The notes: a model not told the origin generated them from the sequence alone. A DNA stretch of 64,000 nucleotides from Aselliscus stoliczkanus (GCA_033961575.1 CM066736.1:88457352-88521351), one strand, 5' to 3'; numbered from the stretch's first letter, positions 21,320-33,256 are shown. Made by a program: numbers and translations.

Positions 21320-21799
21320 AAAAGACTTTATTAGGGAATTGGGGGAGGGGAATGGTGTTGGGGAATCGGAGAAGGGGAACAGACAAGTTGCTGTCCTTTT
21401 GTTCTTCAGTCCAGTTGTGGAGGACATCGCTTCACTGGCCCATGTTAGCATTGTGATCATTGTGCTCTTTCCGAGTGAGGCAGTCACTTGCTGGCCGCTG
21501 GACAGCCACTCATAGCCGCTCATGGCAGCTCATGCTGGCTGCCCTCTGCTCACAGTAGCTTACGGCGGCCCACTGCAGCTCACAGTAGCTCATGGCAGCC
21601 CACTGCAGCAAGGGCTGCAGCCTATGCCTTCCTGGGCGACTCATGGCAGCCCAGCTCCAGGTGGAGCTGTTGTTCACCATCTTAGCTGTAGAGGGCGCAG
21701 CATCATTGGCCCTCATGTGGGAACCGAACCAGGGACCTCCTGCTCAGAGCTGGAACTCCCAAGCCAACTCTTAACCAAGGCGCTGCTCTCAGCCGGCCC
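21238..21799 (-). repeat. Long SINE with an 80-bp (GAAA)n tail
   Basis: The SINE body (21319-21799, head agccggccca at the right, subfamily II) ends in a pure run of about 20 tttc units on the plus strand at 21238-21318, which is (GAAA)n in the SINE orientation. The candidate duplication is imperfect: gcgtctttttctttc at 21232 against gcgtatctctttc at 21801. It sits at the 5' end of the RPL7A pseudogene. Confidence 0.8.
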
Positions 21800-23850
21800 A
21801 GCGTATCTCTTTCGTCACCGGCCTTCCTCATTGGAGTAGAAGCTCTTTGAGGTCAGGTACTTCATGTGTTCTGCCCATAGTTGTATCCAAACCAGTTCTT
21901 CATCCACAGTAAGCGTTCAATAAATGTGTTGAATAAATGAATCTGAGAGGGAGAGAAATGTTTTTCTAAACCACCTTGTATGGAGGACCGGAAAGGCATT
22001 TAATGCTTAACAAGCCTGTACTGCATGCTGGCGGCTTGCCAGCATGTTACCTACTTATGCTCACTCACCTTTCAGCAGAGTCATGGATGGGCTAATCCAA
22101 ACCCCATTCATCTTCTGAAGCACTGTTCAAGCCCCTCATCTACCAGGAAACCTTCCCCCTCTGAGCCACTTCCCTTTCGCTAAGCCTCCTCTCCTCCGAG
22201 CTTTATAAAATCCAGCTCTTAACTACACACTGTGCAGTGTGGTATTTCATCAGATCACCACCCCCTTGACTGTAAAATACTTTAGGAACAGACGCTACAT
22301 CTCTGTTTCCAAGTCTTCCCCACAGCACCAAGAGCTGAATTGAAAAACCAAAAAAGCCCCACAGCACTCCTATGTATTTGTTAATTGATAGGTTTACCTT
22401 TACCACCAGTCCTAGCACGACCTTGACTCAGAGCACTCTTCTGGCAGTTAGTTCCTGCTGCTCTGTAATCTGTCTCAGTTAAGAATGCTTTCTGCTCTGC
22501 AACAGAACGCCCAACAAACAGTGTCTTAAATAGCCAGGTCACTTAATTATCTCACCCAAGGAGAGGTTTGGAGGCAGGCAGGTCAAGGCTAAGCATTCTT
22601 CTAAGATGCCATCAGAGGCTCAGACTCATGGTGGCTTTCTGCTCTGACACTCTTAGTGTGCTGGCTTCTTGCCTCATGATACAAGATAGCTGATGAAGTT
22701 TCAGGCTTTGCACCTGTATCCCAGGCAGGAAGATGGGAGAAAGGGGTGAGGCCAGCCAAAATGTCCTCTGGATCAGAAAAGCAAAAGCTTTCCCAGAAGC
22801 CTCTAGCAGACTTCCACCTCATCTTATTGGCCACACTAAATATAAGGGAACCTGAGAAAACAGCTCTTTAGGCTTTCTAGCCTCTATAGTTAAGGGGACC
22901 AAGGAAAGTGGCATGAGAAAGAAGGCTGCATTCGCCCATTAACAGTGATCACTATGCACTCTATCGAAGGAAGAGAGAGACAAATGATCAGACTTGTCAT
23001 TCACTCAGGCTGACCATTCCGAAATCTCCCCATCCCAAGCAGAACCTTGCTTAAATTTATTTGTTTCCAGGGAGACATTCTAAGTTCTCGCTTATACATA
23101 AACACAGATGCCTACAGACATAAAAGGCACAGGCCATGCCATTCAGGGCCCCACAGTCAGGTGGGGAGGGTGTGAAGGGCTGGCAGACATAATCATCTCC
23201 ATGATGTGTGCTATGGACTGTGCGTAGAAGGATATGGGAGGAGGAAAGTCTAACTTCTGGTTGGGGGTGATCGAAGAAGGCTGCCCAGAAGTAGTGACAT
23301 ATGAGGTTGAAACGACAAAATATGAAGAGGGGGCTGGGAAGGACATTGCTGAGAAGAGAAAATACATGGGCAATGGAAGAGAGCCCAGCACATTTGGGGA
23401 GCATCAGAAAGTTCCGTTTTGTTGAAGTATGGGGTAGCTGCAGAAAAGAAGAGGCTGGCAGGGCCAGATCATGAAAGGCATGATGTGTGCCGATAAAGGC
23501 TCAATCCTCCAGCTTGCGGGCCTGGTGGTGCCATTTTCTGAGATAAAAATCCCTGAACTTAGTATGGTAATGTTGACTTTGGGGCCTCAAGCTGTCTTAT
23601 TCTACATGATTTTCCAGGACAGTCTCATCTACTGCCTTGACTTCAGTTATCATCTTATGACTCCTATATCCACATGCCCTGTTCAGATCTTTCTTCTGTA
23701 TTCCAAACCTGCATATCCAGTGCAGCTTTTGTTATATGACAACCGTGGCCAAAAATCTAGTAACTTAAAACTAGAATCATTATTTAGTCCCTTAATCTTT
23801 AGGTTCGCAATTTGTTTAGACTGAAATTAATGTCTCCCTGAAAGACTTAA
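21800..23850. other. Intergenic, old repeat traces
   Basis: The sequence 'agtaagcgttcaataaatgtg' near 21905 is a MIR/L2-like 3' end. Another block near 22470-22620 looks repeat-like but I cannot name it. No gene is seen. Confidence 0.4.
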
Positions 23851-24523
23851 AGGATACAGGGGTGGTAGCTCCCATTATATTCCTCATTTAATCCACTGGT
23901 ATTAGTGTCTCCAGAAACCAGTTGGATCATATTGGATCATGTGGTTATCATAACCACATGGTAGCTTCAAATGTAGCTCTTATGCTGGGTGTAGCATCTT
24001 TATTGGGATCAGCACAGCCTCTGGCACTTGTCTTTAACTCTGTCAATGTGTTCTTTTCAGTCCCCATTTGTAAGAAGAACCAAAAGCAGCTTACACTCGT
24101 GTATGGAAAGAGGAGTAGTTCTCTTTCACAGTTGTGCCCCAAGACTATAACTCTCCTGCTCTGTGTCATGACATAGTCTGCAAAGACCTTGGTCATGTTT
24201 AATTTTAGCAGAACATCCCTTGTTTCACTATATTGATGACATTGTGCTAATTGGACCTGGTAAACAGGAATATGGTGTTACTCTTAATGTCCAAAAAGAC
24301 ACATATATGTCAGAGGATGAGAGATAAACTCTACAAAGATTCAGAAGCCTGCTACATAGATGAAGGTTTTAGGGGTTCAAGGTCTGAGGCATGCTGGGAC
24401 ATCCCTTCTGAGGTAAAGAACAAATTGTCATACTTTATACTCCTTATTGCTAGGCAGCATATACATTTTGATGGTCTTTTGGATTTTGGAAGTAGTATGT
24501 GCCACTTCAAGAATACTATCCCA

Positions 24524-24979
24524 GGGCCGGCCGAGTGGCGCATTGGTTAAGCGCTGGTTTTGGGATGCCAGCGGCCCAGGTTCGGATCCCGCATGAGGGC
24601 CAGTGACACTGCCCTCTACAGCTAACAACAGCTCCACCTGGAGCTGGCCTGTGCGAGCCCCAGTAATGGTGTGGGCTGCAGCCCCTGCTGCAGTGGGCTG
24701 CCATAGGCTACAGTGAGTGGCCCGCAGCCAGCGTGAGCGGCTGGCAGCCAAGCGTGAGCTGCCAATAGCCGCGGTGAGCGACATCCAGAGGCCAGCGACC
24801 AATCTGCCTCCTCCGGGAAGAGCGCAATGACGATACCAACAGTGAAGCAACATCCTCCGCAACTAAACTGAAGAACAAAAAGACAGCAACTTGTCTGTTC
24901 CCCTTCCCCGATTCCCCAACGCTGTTCCCCTCTGCCAATTCCCCAATAAAATCTTTAAAAAAAAAAAAAAAAAAAAAAA
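24524..24979 (+). repeat. Long SINE (subfamily I) in the ERV, first of a tandem pair
   Basis: Full length from head gggccggccgagtggcgcat to ccccaataaaatctttaaaa and a long A-tail. The flanking duplication aagaatactatcccag is seen at about 24509-24523 and 24980-24995. The same word occurs a third time after the next SINE. Confidence 0.9.
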
Positions 24980-24995
24980 AAGAATACTATCCCAG

Positions 24996-25146
24996 GACCG
25001 GCCGAGTGGCTCAGTTGGTTAAGAGAGCTCGCTCAAGAGTGCGAGCTGAGCTCTGAGCAATGGCGGTTCAATGCCAGCCTGAGCTGAGTTGCCATTGAGC
25101 TGCCAACAGGTGTCAGGATGGCTCAGCTAAAAAAAAAAGAAAAAAG
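24996..25146 (+). repeat. VES-like tRNA SINE, second of the pair at the same target
   Basis: A different family: head accggccgagtggctcagtt, a 'gctcaagagtgcgagct' arm, and end 'ggatggctcagct' plus A-rich tail. Its flanks are the target word aagaatactatcccag at 24980-24995 and 25147-25162. It inserted into the duplication made by the neighbouring long SINE, or the reverse. Confidence 0.85.
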
Positions 25147-27149
25147 AAGAATACTATCCCAGTCCCTTTATCAGGTAGTCAGAAGTCTGACAATTTCAAG
25201 TGAGGCCCATGGGAAGAGAAGACTTTGCTTTAGGACTAGATTGCAGTACAAGCTGCTCTGCCCCTTGGCTATAGAATTAGAGACCTCACATGGAGATAGG
25301 GACTCTTGGCAGAGTCTCTGGCAATCCCCAATAGGAGATGCAAGGCACAGACCCTCTAGCTAGGCCATGCCTTCTGCATCAAAGAACTCTACATTTGAAA
25401 AGCAGCTCCTGATGGACTACTGGGCCATAGGAGAGACTGACCAGCAGACAGATACCAAGTGATGATCAGACAGGAGCAGCCTATCATGAGTTGGGTGTTG
25501 TTAAATCCATCAAGTCATAATAAGGTCAAGCAGGCATGCTAGCAGTCCATTTCCATTGTGTGATGGAAATGGTACATTCAGGCTTGAGGAGGCCTAGAAG
25601 GCACAGGTTAGTTACACAAGCAGATGACTCAGAGCTCCGTGTCATGTAATCTGTTGCACTGATGTTTCTGCAGCTCACACTTATGGCCTCATAGGGGCTT
25701 TTCTATGACCAGAAGATGGAGAGAGAAAGTACCCAGGCCTGGTTCATAGATACGGAGGCTCATCTACAGGTAGGTGTGAGCCAAAAATGGACTGTAGCTA
25801 CATGATAGCCTCAGGCACAGGTGGCCCTAACAGGTAGCATAGAAAGAGAGCCCTCCTAGTAGGCAGAGCTCTGAGCAATGCTCTTGGTTGTAAGCATTTA
25901 TGGAGTGAGGAGTGGCCGAAGGTAGAGATTAACACTTCTGAGAAGCAGTGAATCACTGACTGGCTGGTCAGGGGCTTGAAAGAAGCACCATTGGAAGATA
26001 AGGAAAGAGGCATATGGATGGACATACAAGGGGTGGGCACCAAGTGTGAAGACATTTGTATCTTATGTCAATGTTTACTAGGAAACATTCACTTCAGAGG
26101 AAGCACTCAACAACCAGGTGAACAGGATGACTCCTCTGGTGAATGTAGTCTGGCTTCTGTCCTTGGCCGCTCTAGTGTTGGAGCAGTGGACCAATGAATG
26201 GAGCAGTCGTGGTGGCAGGGATGAAGACTATGCACTGGCCCAACAGCTTGGCCTCCTACTCACCAAGGCTGGTCTAGCTACTGCCTCTGCTGATTATCTA
26301 ACTTACCACCCACAGAGTTCCCAGGGTGGCTCCATCCCTTGAGATCAAACAAGCTGATTCCATCAGATCCCTTCCAACCTGGAGGGGGGAGTGATTCTTT
26401 CACAGAATCCACTGGTCCTCCTATAGACTGTCACTTGGAGTACCTGGCCTGAAAGGCTGAGTGAGGGTGTGAGCCTGTGGATGACAGCTTGAGGGATCAA
26501 GTGCTATCCTCAAGGATATGCAATATGTGTTGAACCAATGGCTGTTTTGTGGTGCTCTGTCTCCATTACGTGTGATACAGAGGTCCAGGAGCCAAAGGGT
26601 AGAAGGAGGAGAGGCCATCATTTCCAGTGACTCACTTATGGAAGTTTTGCTTTGTGTTCCTACAGCTTTAATTTCTGCTGGAAAGAAGTCCTGGTTCCTG
26701 GGACTGCAGAGTGGGGGCGTGGGGTGAGCCCTTTCACCAAGGGACATGGGAGAATTCCACTTAAGCTAAAGCTACAACTACCACCTGGTCACTTTTGGAT
26801 CCACTGAACCACACCAGTGGTTCAGAAGGCAAAAGGGATTATGATGGTGGCAGAATATGATCAACCCTGATTTTCATGAAGAAGCAAGGTTGCTAACACT
26901 TAGTGGGGCAGGAAGGAGATTATCTGGAGCTCAAGAGATCTCTTAGGGTGCTTCTCTGCTCAGTAATGACACTGCAAAGCAATTGAGGCACCTATGGCCT
27001 GACAAAGGCAAGGCCACCGAGGGCTCAGACCCCTCAGGACAAAGGTCTGGGTTATGTGTTGGCAAGCAGCTAGATCAATTGATGTGCTGGCTAAGGGCAA
27101 GAGAAAGTTAGGCAGTGAGTGGCCAAGGGAAATGACATAATGTCAGTTA

Positions 27150-28176
27150 GAAATGCAAATTCAAACTACACTGGAAAACCATTTCTTACCCATCAGATGA
27201 GTATACATCCCAGAGTTGGACAACAATTTCTCTTGGTGAGGCTGAGGAAAAGACATTTTCACACATTTCTGGGAGAAAATGTAAAATAGTACTACCCCTA
27301 TGGAGGGGACATGAAAATACCTAGCAAAATGACATAGGTGTTCACCCATTTCTAAGACTCTATCCCAAATATAACTGGAGGGCCGGCCGAGTGGCGCATT
27401 GGTTAAGCGCTGGTTTTGGGATGCCAGCGGCCCCGGTTCGGATCCCACATGAGGGCCAGTGACACTGCCCTCTACAGCTAACAACAGCTCCACCTGGAGC
27501 TGGGCTGTGCGAGCCCCGGTGATGGTGTGGGCTGCAGCCCCTGCTGCAGTGGGCTGCCGTAGGCTACAGTGAGTGGCCCGCGGCTGGCAGCCAAGCGTGA
27601 GCTGCCAATAGCCGCGATGAGCGACATCCAGAGGCCAGAGACCGATCTGCCTCATCCGGGAAGAGCGCAATGATGATACCAACAGTGAAGCAACATCCTC
27701 CGCAACTAAACTGAAGAACAAAAAGACAGCAACTTGTCTGTTCCCCTTCCCCGATTCCCCAACGCTGTTCCACTCCGCCAATTCCCCAATAAAATCTTCA
27801 AAAAAAAAAAAAAGTACCAAATATAACTGGAAACAACCTGAATTGACCCTGGCACAAGACTGCTTACTGCTGTACTACTGTATTAGCAAAGATCCAGAAG
27901 AACATCATCAAGAGAACTATACTTTTTTGTAGCAGCTCTTGGGAAAGGGTTGGAATCTGGACAAAATGCTGAGTGATTTATTTGTTTCTGATTAATGTGT
28001 ACTGAGTGCTTGTTTTTTACATATGTCGCTCCCTTTAACAACCCTGCATCCTTTCTGGAAACAAATTTTTATCTGCAATCTTTAACACAGGCATTCTAAG
28101 AATGTATCATGAAAACATAACCAAAAATGGCAATCATTCTTCATGCCCAAAGATATTTACTGCAGTATTATTTTTC

Positions 28177-28180
<4 letters not shown>
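27150..28180 (+). repeat. Ancient L1M 3' fragment, interrupted by a SINE
   Basis: At 27150-27379 and 27832-28180 the sequence carries typical L1M ORF2-end/3'UTR phrases such as 'aaatgcaaattcaaac', 'taactggaaacaacctgaat' and 'ctgcagtattattt'. It is heavily decayed, and the exact subfamily is not determined. Confidence 0.5.
27380..27816 (+). repeat. Long SINE (subfamily I)
   Basis: Full-length copy very similar to that at 24524. The 15-bp duplication ccaaatataactgga lies at 27365-27379 and 27817-27831. A tail of 13 or more A follows aataaaatcttc. Confidence 0.9.
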
Positions 28181-28186
<6 letters not shown>

Positions 28187-28211
<25 letters not shown>

Positions 28212-28212
28212 A
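28187..28212 (+). repeat. (TG)n microsatellite
   Basis: A run of about 13 tg units after an atatat stretch. It is a simple repeat of no coding relevance. Confidence 0.9.
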
Positions 28213-29099
28213 TTGTTGTTGTTGCTGTTGTTTTGTATCTTATCAAAATTATATAAGCACATTATTTTTTTCTAAAAAAAAAAAAAATGCCAAGGAGTAC
28301 AGAGAAGCTTATAATGGTATCAGCAATTCCCAGCTCCACACCGTCCTGTCCCAGTTTGGTCTCCAGAGGCAACCCCTCTGAGCCATTTCTGGTTTTATAG
28401 AGGGTTATCTTCTGTGTTTATGTGGCTCTGCAGTTATCAAATTTAGATATTGTGCATTGGCTTTCTGCTATAGATTAGACTAGAACCTCCTCAAGAGAAA
28501 ACACTGCTTTTTATTTCTCCTTAGAGCCCTAGGACCTGGCTTTGGTACTGACAGGAAGTGAATATTAAATAAATATTTATTAAAGGAATAACCTGGGTGC
28601 TCAAGGGAGGAGAGGGAATTGAAAGCAGAGAGAAAATCATTGGCAAAAGGGCATAGCCCCTTCTTCCTGATTCACAAGACCCTGATCTGGTTCAGAGTGG
28701 CTATACCCTCAGCTAAAATTGCTCACCTCCCATACTTCTTTGCAGCAAGTAGAGACCATGTGATCTGCCCCAGCCAGAGATTTAAGTAGAAGTTGCTAAG
28801 TAGAGCTTCCTGGAATGGTTTCCAAAGGAAACCTGAGGCAGTTGGCATATCCTTGGATCCTTTTCACCCTTCCTTATTCTTCCTTCCTGGAATAGGGGTG
28901 TGATTTATGGAGGCTTAGCAGCAACATCCTAAAGATGGAAGACCAAAGCATTAGAAGGAGCTCATTTTTGAAGACATCATTCAATTCTACACCATCCTGG
29001 AGACTATATCTAAACTTTGTTATTTGAGACAAATAATGCTTTCATTTGTTTAAGATCATGTAACTAGTTTTTTCTGTTGCTTGCTGATTCATGCATTCT
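28213..29099. other. Intergenic, no gene recognised
   Basis: Near 28540-28590 'aatattaaataaatatttat' follows an L2-like phrase. No other feature was recognised. Confidence 0.4.
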
Positions 29100-29248
29100 T
29101 TTTTTTTTTTTTTTAACTGAGCCATCCTGCCACCTGTTGGCAGCTTAGCAGCAGCTCAGCTTGGGCTGGGCATTGAACTGCTGTTGCTCAGAGCTCAGCT
29201 TGCACTCTTGAGCAAGCTCTTAACCAACTGAGCCACTCGGCCGGCCCA
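29100..29248 (-). repeat. VES-like tRNA SINE
   Basis: The head cggccggccc is at the right (about 29238-29247). The internal 'gagccatcctgccacctgtt' and 'ttaaccaactgagccactcg' match the copies at 24996, 54840 and 57289. The A-tail is seen as t15 at the left. The target-site duplication is not clear. Confidence 0.8.
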
Positions 29249-30767
29249 GGATTCTGAAAATTTTCTGTAATAAAAATTTTAAGAGAACTATGAAAGTAAA
29301 AACATACATATAAATCATCCTTGTAAATATGATTTCCAAAAAGTTTTGCAAGATATTTGGGCTTCAAAAGTTGTTGCTAGGGCTTGTGACAGTATACCTT
29401 AATCTCTGAAAAGTGTGATTTTGACTGGTTGCCTTACTTGATGTTTTACACTGGTGATGACATTTAAATGGACATCTTGGTTTTTGAGGCAAGTACAAAT
29501 ACCTGTGAATTTTCTCTTTTCACCAGGAGGGAATCATTGGCATGGCATCTTCCTCAAAATACATGAGGGAAATAAAACTACACTGTAGAATTTCTTAATT
29601 AAACAAAGTTTGAGAGGTTTACCTCATTTAAATTAATAAACTAAAGGGGAGCTAAGAGCAGAGGTTGGTGACTCCATGTGGAGCTCAAATATGAGCCAAC
29701 CAAAGGGAGGCAAAATTAGTCGTCATGTATTGGATACTTCTTGTGCCCGACCTCACGCCCTGTCAGTCCAATTTTGACTTCAGCCATTGCTACAGCAACC
29801 AGATCTATGTAGGCATAATCCAACAGCGCTGGACCTCTGCTGCATTGTGTTTCTCTCACTTTCTGCCCAGGGCTTCTCTGAAGCCACAGTGGGAAATGCC
29901 TCTGGAATTCACAGGCACTCATGCATGTGAGCTCTGAATATGGAAGGAATTGACACCCCAAGGGGCAATACTTGACTAATAGGGTATGAGAATGAGTGAA
30001 TAAATGCTCCCCAATTCTGAGGCACCTCAGAAGGTGCTGTGGGCTCAAACCAACTCATCAGCTCAGCTTTGCACTGGCTATCCCTCCCTCTCTGGGGTTA
30101 GTTCCCGAGTTCCTGTAGTTACCAACTCATTCCAATTTACTTGGGACTTTCCTGATTTTAGCACTGAAAGTCTCACATCTTGGGGAACACCTCAGTTCCC
30201 AGCAAACAAGGATGGCTGGTCAACCTACCAGTTTCTCATTCCTGCACCCTGGGATCACCTCCCAAATAAATCCCTTTCATGCAAGTCCCTGTTTTGGGCT
30301 CTGTTTTCAGAGGGAACTCAGGCAATGACAATCCATTTGAGTCTCAATGGGGTACCTGCCTGTTTCTGAGACCTGTTTCTAATCAGTTCAAAATAAGGAA
30401 ATCAAGTTGCAATTGCTTAACAGCATCTGCTTAAAAGTTTCTGTTTCCTATTGTTGTGGATTATTGTTTTACAGCTTTTGCCTGATGTTCATGGGTATGA
30501 ATCCAGAGAATACAGGTGGAGCATTACCTATGAGCCTTCCAGCAATCAGAGCAGACAGAAGAGCTCTTGTGTTTCTGTCTCCTGGACTGAATGTTTCTAG
30601 TTTCTAGGTTAGAATTTTAAATGATTTCAAAGCTGAAGTGTTTTCATTCTTTTTGAATTAAGGTACAGCTAAGTGAATTTTCTCTGGAGACTCCAAAAGG
30701 CACAATTCTGGACCAGAGAAGGTTGTTTCCCCCAGGTCAGGGAACTACCACCTCTGGAGGATAAATA
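29249..30767. other. Intergenic; one old unnamed repeat
   Basis: The block at 30110-30235 (tttcctgattttagcactga ... ggatggctggtcaacct) is related to the one at 18840-18950. No coding gene was found. Confidence 0.4.
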
Positions 30768-30976
30768 CGAAGCATGCCAAAAAAAATGTATTAAAATTGT
30801 AATGCTCAACATATACTGATAACAAAAGATGAATACAAGTCACGTTTGACTTCTACAATTACAAGAGGTGCTCAAAATGGTTACCATCAGTGTCCAGATA
30901 CTTCTGATTATGGCAAACTACTGCCTGAGCAACGCTGACCAGAATCCACTTGTATATATGTTTTTGGCACCCCCGA
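30768..30976 (-). mobile_element. Small TIR DNA transposon (mariner-like MITE), copy 1
   Basis: About 208 bp. The right end reads ttttggcacccccg. The left end gcatgccaaaaaaaatgta is its degraded inverted repeat, and TA is present at both flanks. The interior matches the reverse complement of copy 2 at 36981 over most of its length (for example gaatacaagtcacgtttgac). It has no coding capacity. Assignment to Tc1/mariner rests only on the TA flanks. Confidence 0.65.
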
Positions 30977-30989
30977 TATGTGTATAATG

Positions 30990-32058
30990 GCCCAAGGAAG
31001 CTCAGGGCAGGGGTGTGTTTTCTGAATGTATGCATGGTTTTTTCTCCTCAGGGGAAAAATGCTCCTACTTAGTCTTTAGATTGTCCAATAATTAAATTAT
31101 TGTGTCTTCTGTTGAGTGAGAGATTTCCTCCCATGTCAAAGCCCGGCTGCATTGTATTTCAATTGGTATGAATTGAGAGAGGGGTTGGAAGTGGGGAATC
31201 CAATGGGTTGACACCTCAATAGATTTTTCAGCTTGCTTATTTCTGGAGGATTGGCCTAGGTATACTACAGATGACACAGAAATTAGTTTGACATCAAAGA
31301 TAGTTTTGAATTATTTAGGCCTCTGAAGACTTGTATTGTCGACGAAAAACATCTAGCCTAAGAGAAAACTTATAAGAGTTTATTTGAGCCAAACTGATGA
31401 CAATTGCCGGGAAGCAAAATCTCAACGGATTGAGAAAATGCTCTGTGAAATGGTGGTTTGCAGCTTATGTTACACATAAAATCAAAGGAGGAGGGTTATA
31501 TGAAATCCACTGGTGATAGATTTAGGGGGTGGAAGAAAGTAAAGTGGAGGAATCTCTGGGATTGGTTAAAGGTAAGTTGGAAAGACTTCTTTTACATAGG
31601 TGGGTGCAGGATAGTTAACAGTTCACTTTTTACAGCACATAGAGGTGGTAATCGGGAGACAAGCATAATAATAACGGATTTTGCAGTTTCCAGCTATGGT
31701 CTGGAAAAAGGATTACTGACATTCCAAAGATGTTATCTTGGGTTCAAAAAGACAACAGATAGGCCCACTGAAAAAGCACAGATTAACTTTATGAAGGAAG
31801 CTAAAGATGTGACTTCCTGCCATGGCTCACTTAGTTATGAAATTTTTTATACTTACACCACCTTATGTGGTTATTTTTAGTCTCCCAAACTTGTCTAGTT
31901 AATATGTGGCCCCTTTTCTGTCCACAATATAATGTCTCAGTGGATTTCCTGTGTTATATTGGTTTCAAGAGACCACTGAGTGCTTACATGAATCTAAGAT
32001 AAAAAGATTCAATGTTTCCAGGGGAGAAAATTAAGAAATCATGCCACACCTCCAATAC
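30990..32058. repeat. Probable old LTR-like sequence within intergenic DNA
   Basis: The region from about 31330 to 31905 ('gagtttatttgagccaaact', 'ttgccgggaagcaaaatctc', 'tcttgggttcaaaaagacaa') has the look of an old ERV LTR in minus orientation. I cannot fix its ends or family. The rest is unassigned. Confidence 0.35.
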
Positions 32059-32076
32059 TTTAAATGTGCTAGCCTT

Positions 32077-32180
32077 GGAGCCGGCCGAGTGGAGTGGCAC
32101 AGTGATTAAGCACTGGCTTGGGAAGCCAGCAGCCCCAATTCAGGTCCCACATATGAGAGCCAGTGACACTGCCCTCAAAA

Positions 32181-32224
<44 letters not shown>

Positions 32225-32231
32225 GATAATA
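32077..32231 (+). repeat. Short SINE with (AAAT)n tail
   Basis: The 17-bp duplication ttaaatgtgctagcctt lies at 32060-32076 and 32232-32248. The head contains a 5-base duplication (gagtggagtggcacag), and the tail is about 12 aaat units. Confidence 0.9.
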
Positions 32232-32290
32232 TTAAATGTGCTAGCCTTTTATGAAAAGCCTTCCATGCTAAGTGACAAATAAAACCTTCC

Positions 32291-32396
32291 GGGCCGGCCA
32301 AGTGGCGCGGTGGTTAAGCACTAGCTTGGGAAGCCAGCGGCCCTGGTTCGGTCCCACATACGAGGGCCAGTGACACTGCCCTCAAAATAAATAAAT
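32291..32396 (+). repeat. Short SINE
   Basis: Head gggccggccaagtggcgcgg, end cactgccctc, then aaat units. The 14-bp duplication aaataaaaccttcc lies at 32277-32290 and 32397-32410. Confidence 0.9.
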
Positions 32397-32527
32397 AAAT
32401 AAAACCTTCCAAGTCTCAGAACACCATGTTTACAAGGAGACTTGAGCTGTAAATGGCACTCTGTAATTAATGTTAATATATTTAAATAGTTTTTTAAAAA
32501 TTAGTCTTCAAAAGGATGACTCTTTTA

Positions 32528-33104
32528 TTTTTTAAAGATTTTATTGGTGGGGAATTGGGGGAGGTGAACAGCGTTGGGGAATTGGGGAAGGGGAACAGCC
32601 AAGTTGTTGTCCTTCAATCTTTGTGGAGGGTGCAGCAAACTCAACTCCAAGTCCAGTTGCGCTGCTCAGTTCAAGGTACTGTGCTCAATTAGTTGCGGGT
32701 GGGCGTAGCCACCATCCCATGCCGGAGTCGAACCAGCAGCCTTGTTGTTAAGAGCACGTGCTCTATCCCCTGAGCCACCCAGGTGGCAGTTCAGCTCAAG
32801 GTGCTGAGTTCATTCTTTAGTTGCAGGCGGGCGTAGCCTACCATCTTGAACAGGCAACCTTGTTGTTTGGATCATGTGCTCTTTAGTTGCAGGCGGGCGT
32901 AGCCTACCATCTTGAACAGGCAACCTTGTTGTTAGGAGCATGCACTCTCACCAGCTGAGCCATCCTGTCACCTGTTAGTAGCTCAGCAGCATCTCAGCTC
33001 GGGCATAGCTCACTGGCCCATGTGGGAATCAAACCAGTGACCCTGTTGCTCAGAGCTCACACTCTTGAGCAAGCTCTTAACCAACTGAACCATTCAACCA
33101 GCCC
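32528..33104 (-). repeat. Composite multi-module SINE (577 bp)
   Basis: The 15-bp duplication aggatgactctttta lies at 32513-32527 and 33105-33119. Read on the minus strand, it has a VES-like head (33104-about 32955), two nearly identical 66-bp modules (32944-32881 and 32878-32815), another tRNA-like unit with a B-box-like ggttcgactcc (about 32740), then a body and the tail shared with the long SINEs (tgttccccttccccaatt, about 32600-32530). It is one insertion, not several, because one duplication flanks the whole. Confidence 0.8.
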
Positions 33105-33149
33105 AGGATGACTCTTTTAACAGCCTTTTGCTTAGAATAATGGCTTCCA

Positions 33150-33256
33150 GGGCTGGCTGAGTGGCGCTGTGGTTAAAGCACTGGCTTGGGAAGCCAGCGG
33201 CCCCGGTTCGGTCCCACATGTGAGGGCCAGTGACACTGCCCTCAAAAAAAAAAGAG
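33150..33256 (+). repeat. Short SINE
   Basis: The 16-bp duplication agaataatggcttcca lies at 33134-33149 and 33257-33272. Head gggctggctgagtggcgctg. Confidence 0.9.

Larger units (their letters stand above)
23850..26760 (+). pseudogene. Decayed endogenous retrovirus pol region
   Basis: The order of fragments matches retroviral pol. A reverse-transcriptase region lies at about 23900-24300, with the catalytic YIDD motif encoded at 24229-24240. A connection/RNase H-like part lies at about 25160-25400 (readable as SWQSLWQSPIGDA). An integrase N-terminal zinc-binding-like part lies at about 26190-26310 (readable as SSRGGRDEDYALAQQLGL). A further 3' pol-like part lies near 26480-26740. Frames change many times and stops are frequent. 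No LTR or env was recognised next to it. Two SINEs interrupt it at 24524-25146. It is an old, inactive germline copy of a retrovirus-like element. Confidence 0.7.

Noticed and set aside
27161..27820. 219-residue minus-strand open frame
   Set aside because: It runs through a full SINE and its flank. Similar SINE-derived frames (3528, 7418, 24428, 34127, 40495, 61262) share the sequence VAVFLFFSLVAEDVASL and are not genes.
32815..32944. CRISPR-like direct repeats
   Set aside because: Only two 66-bp units without spacers, inside a SINE in a mammalian genome.
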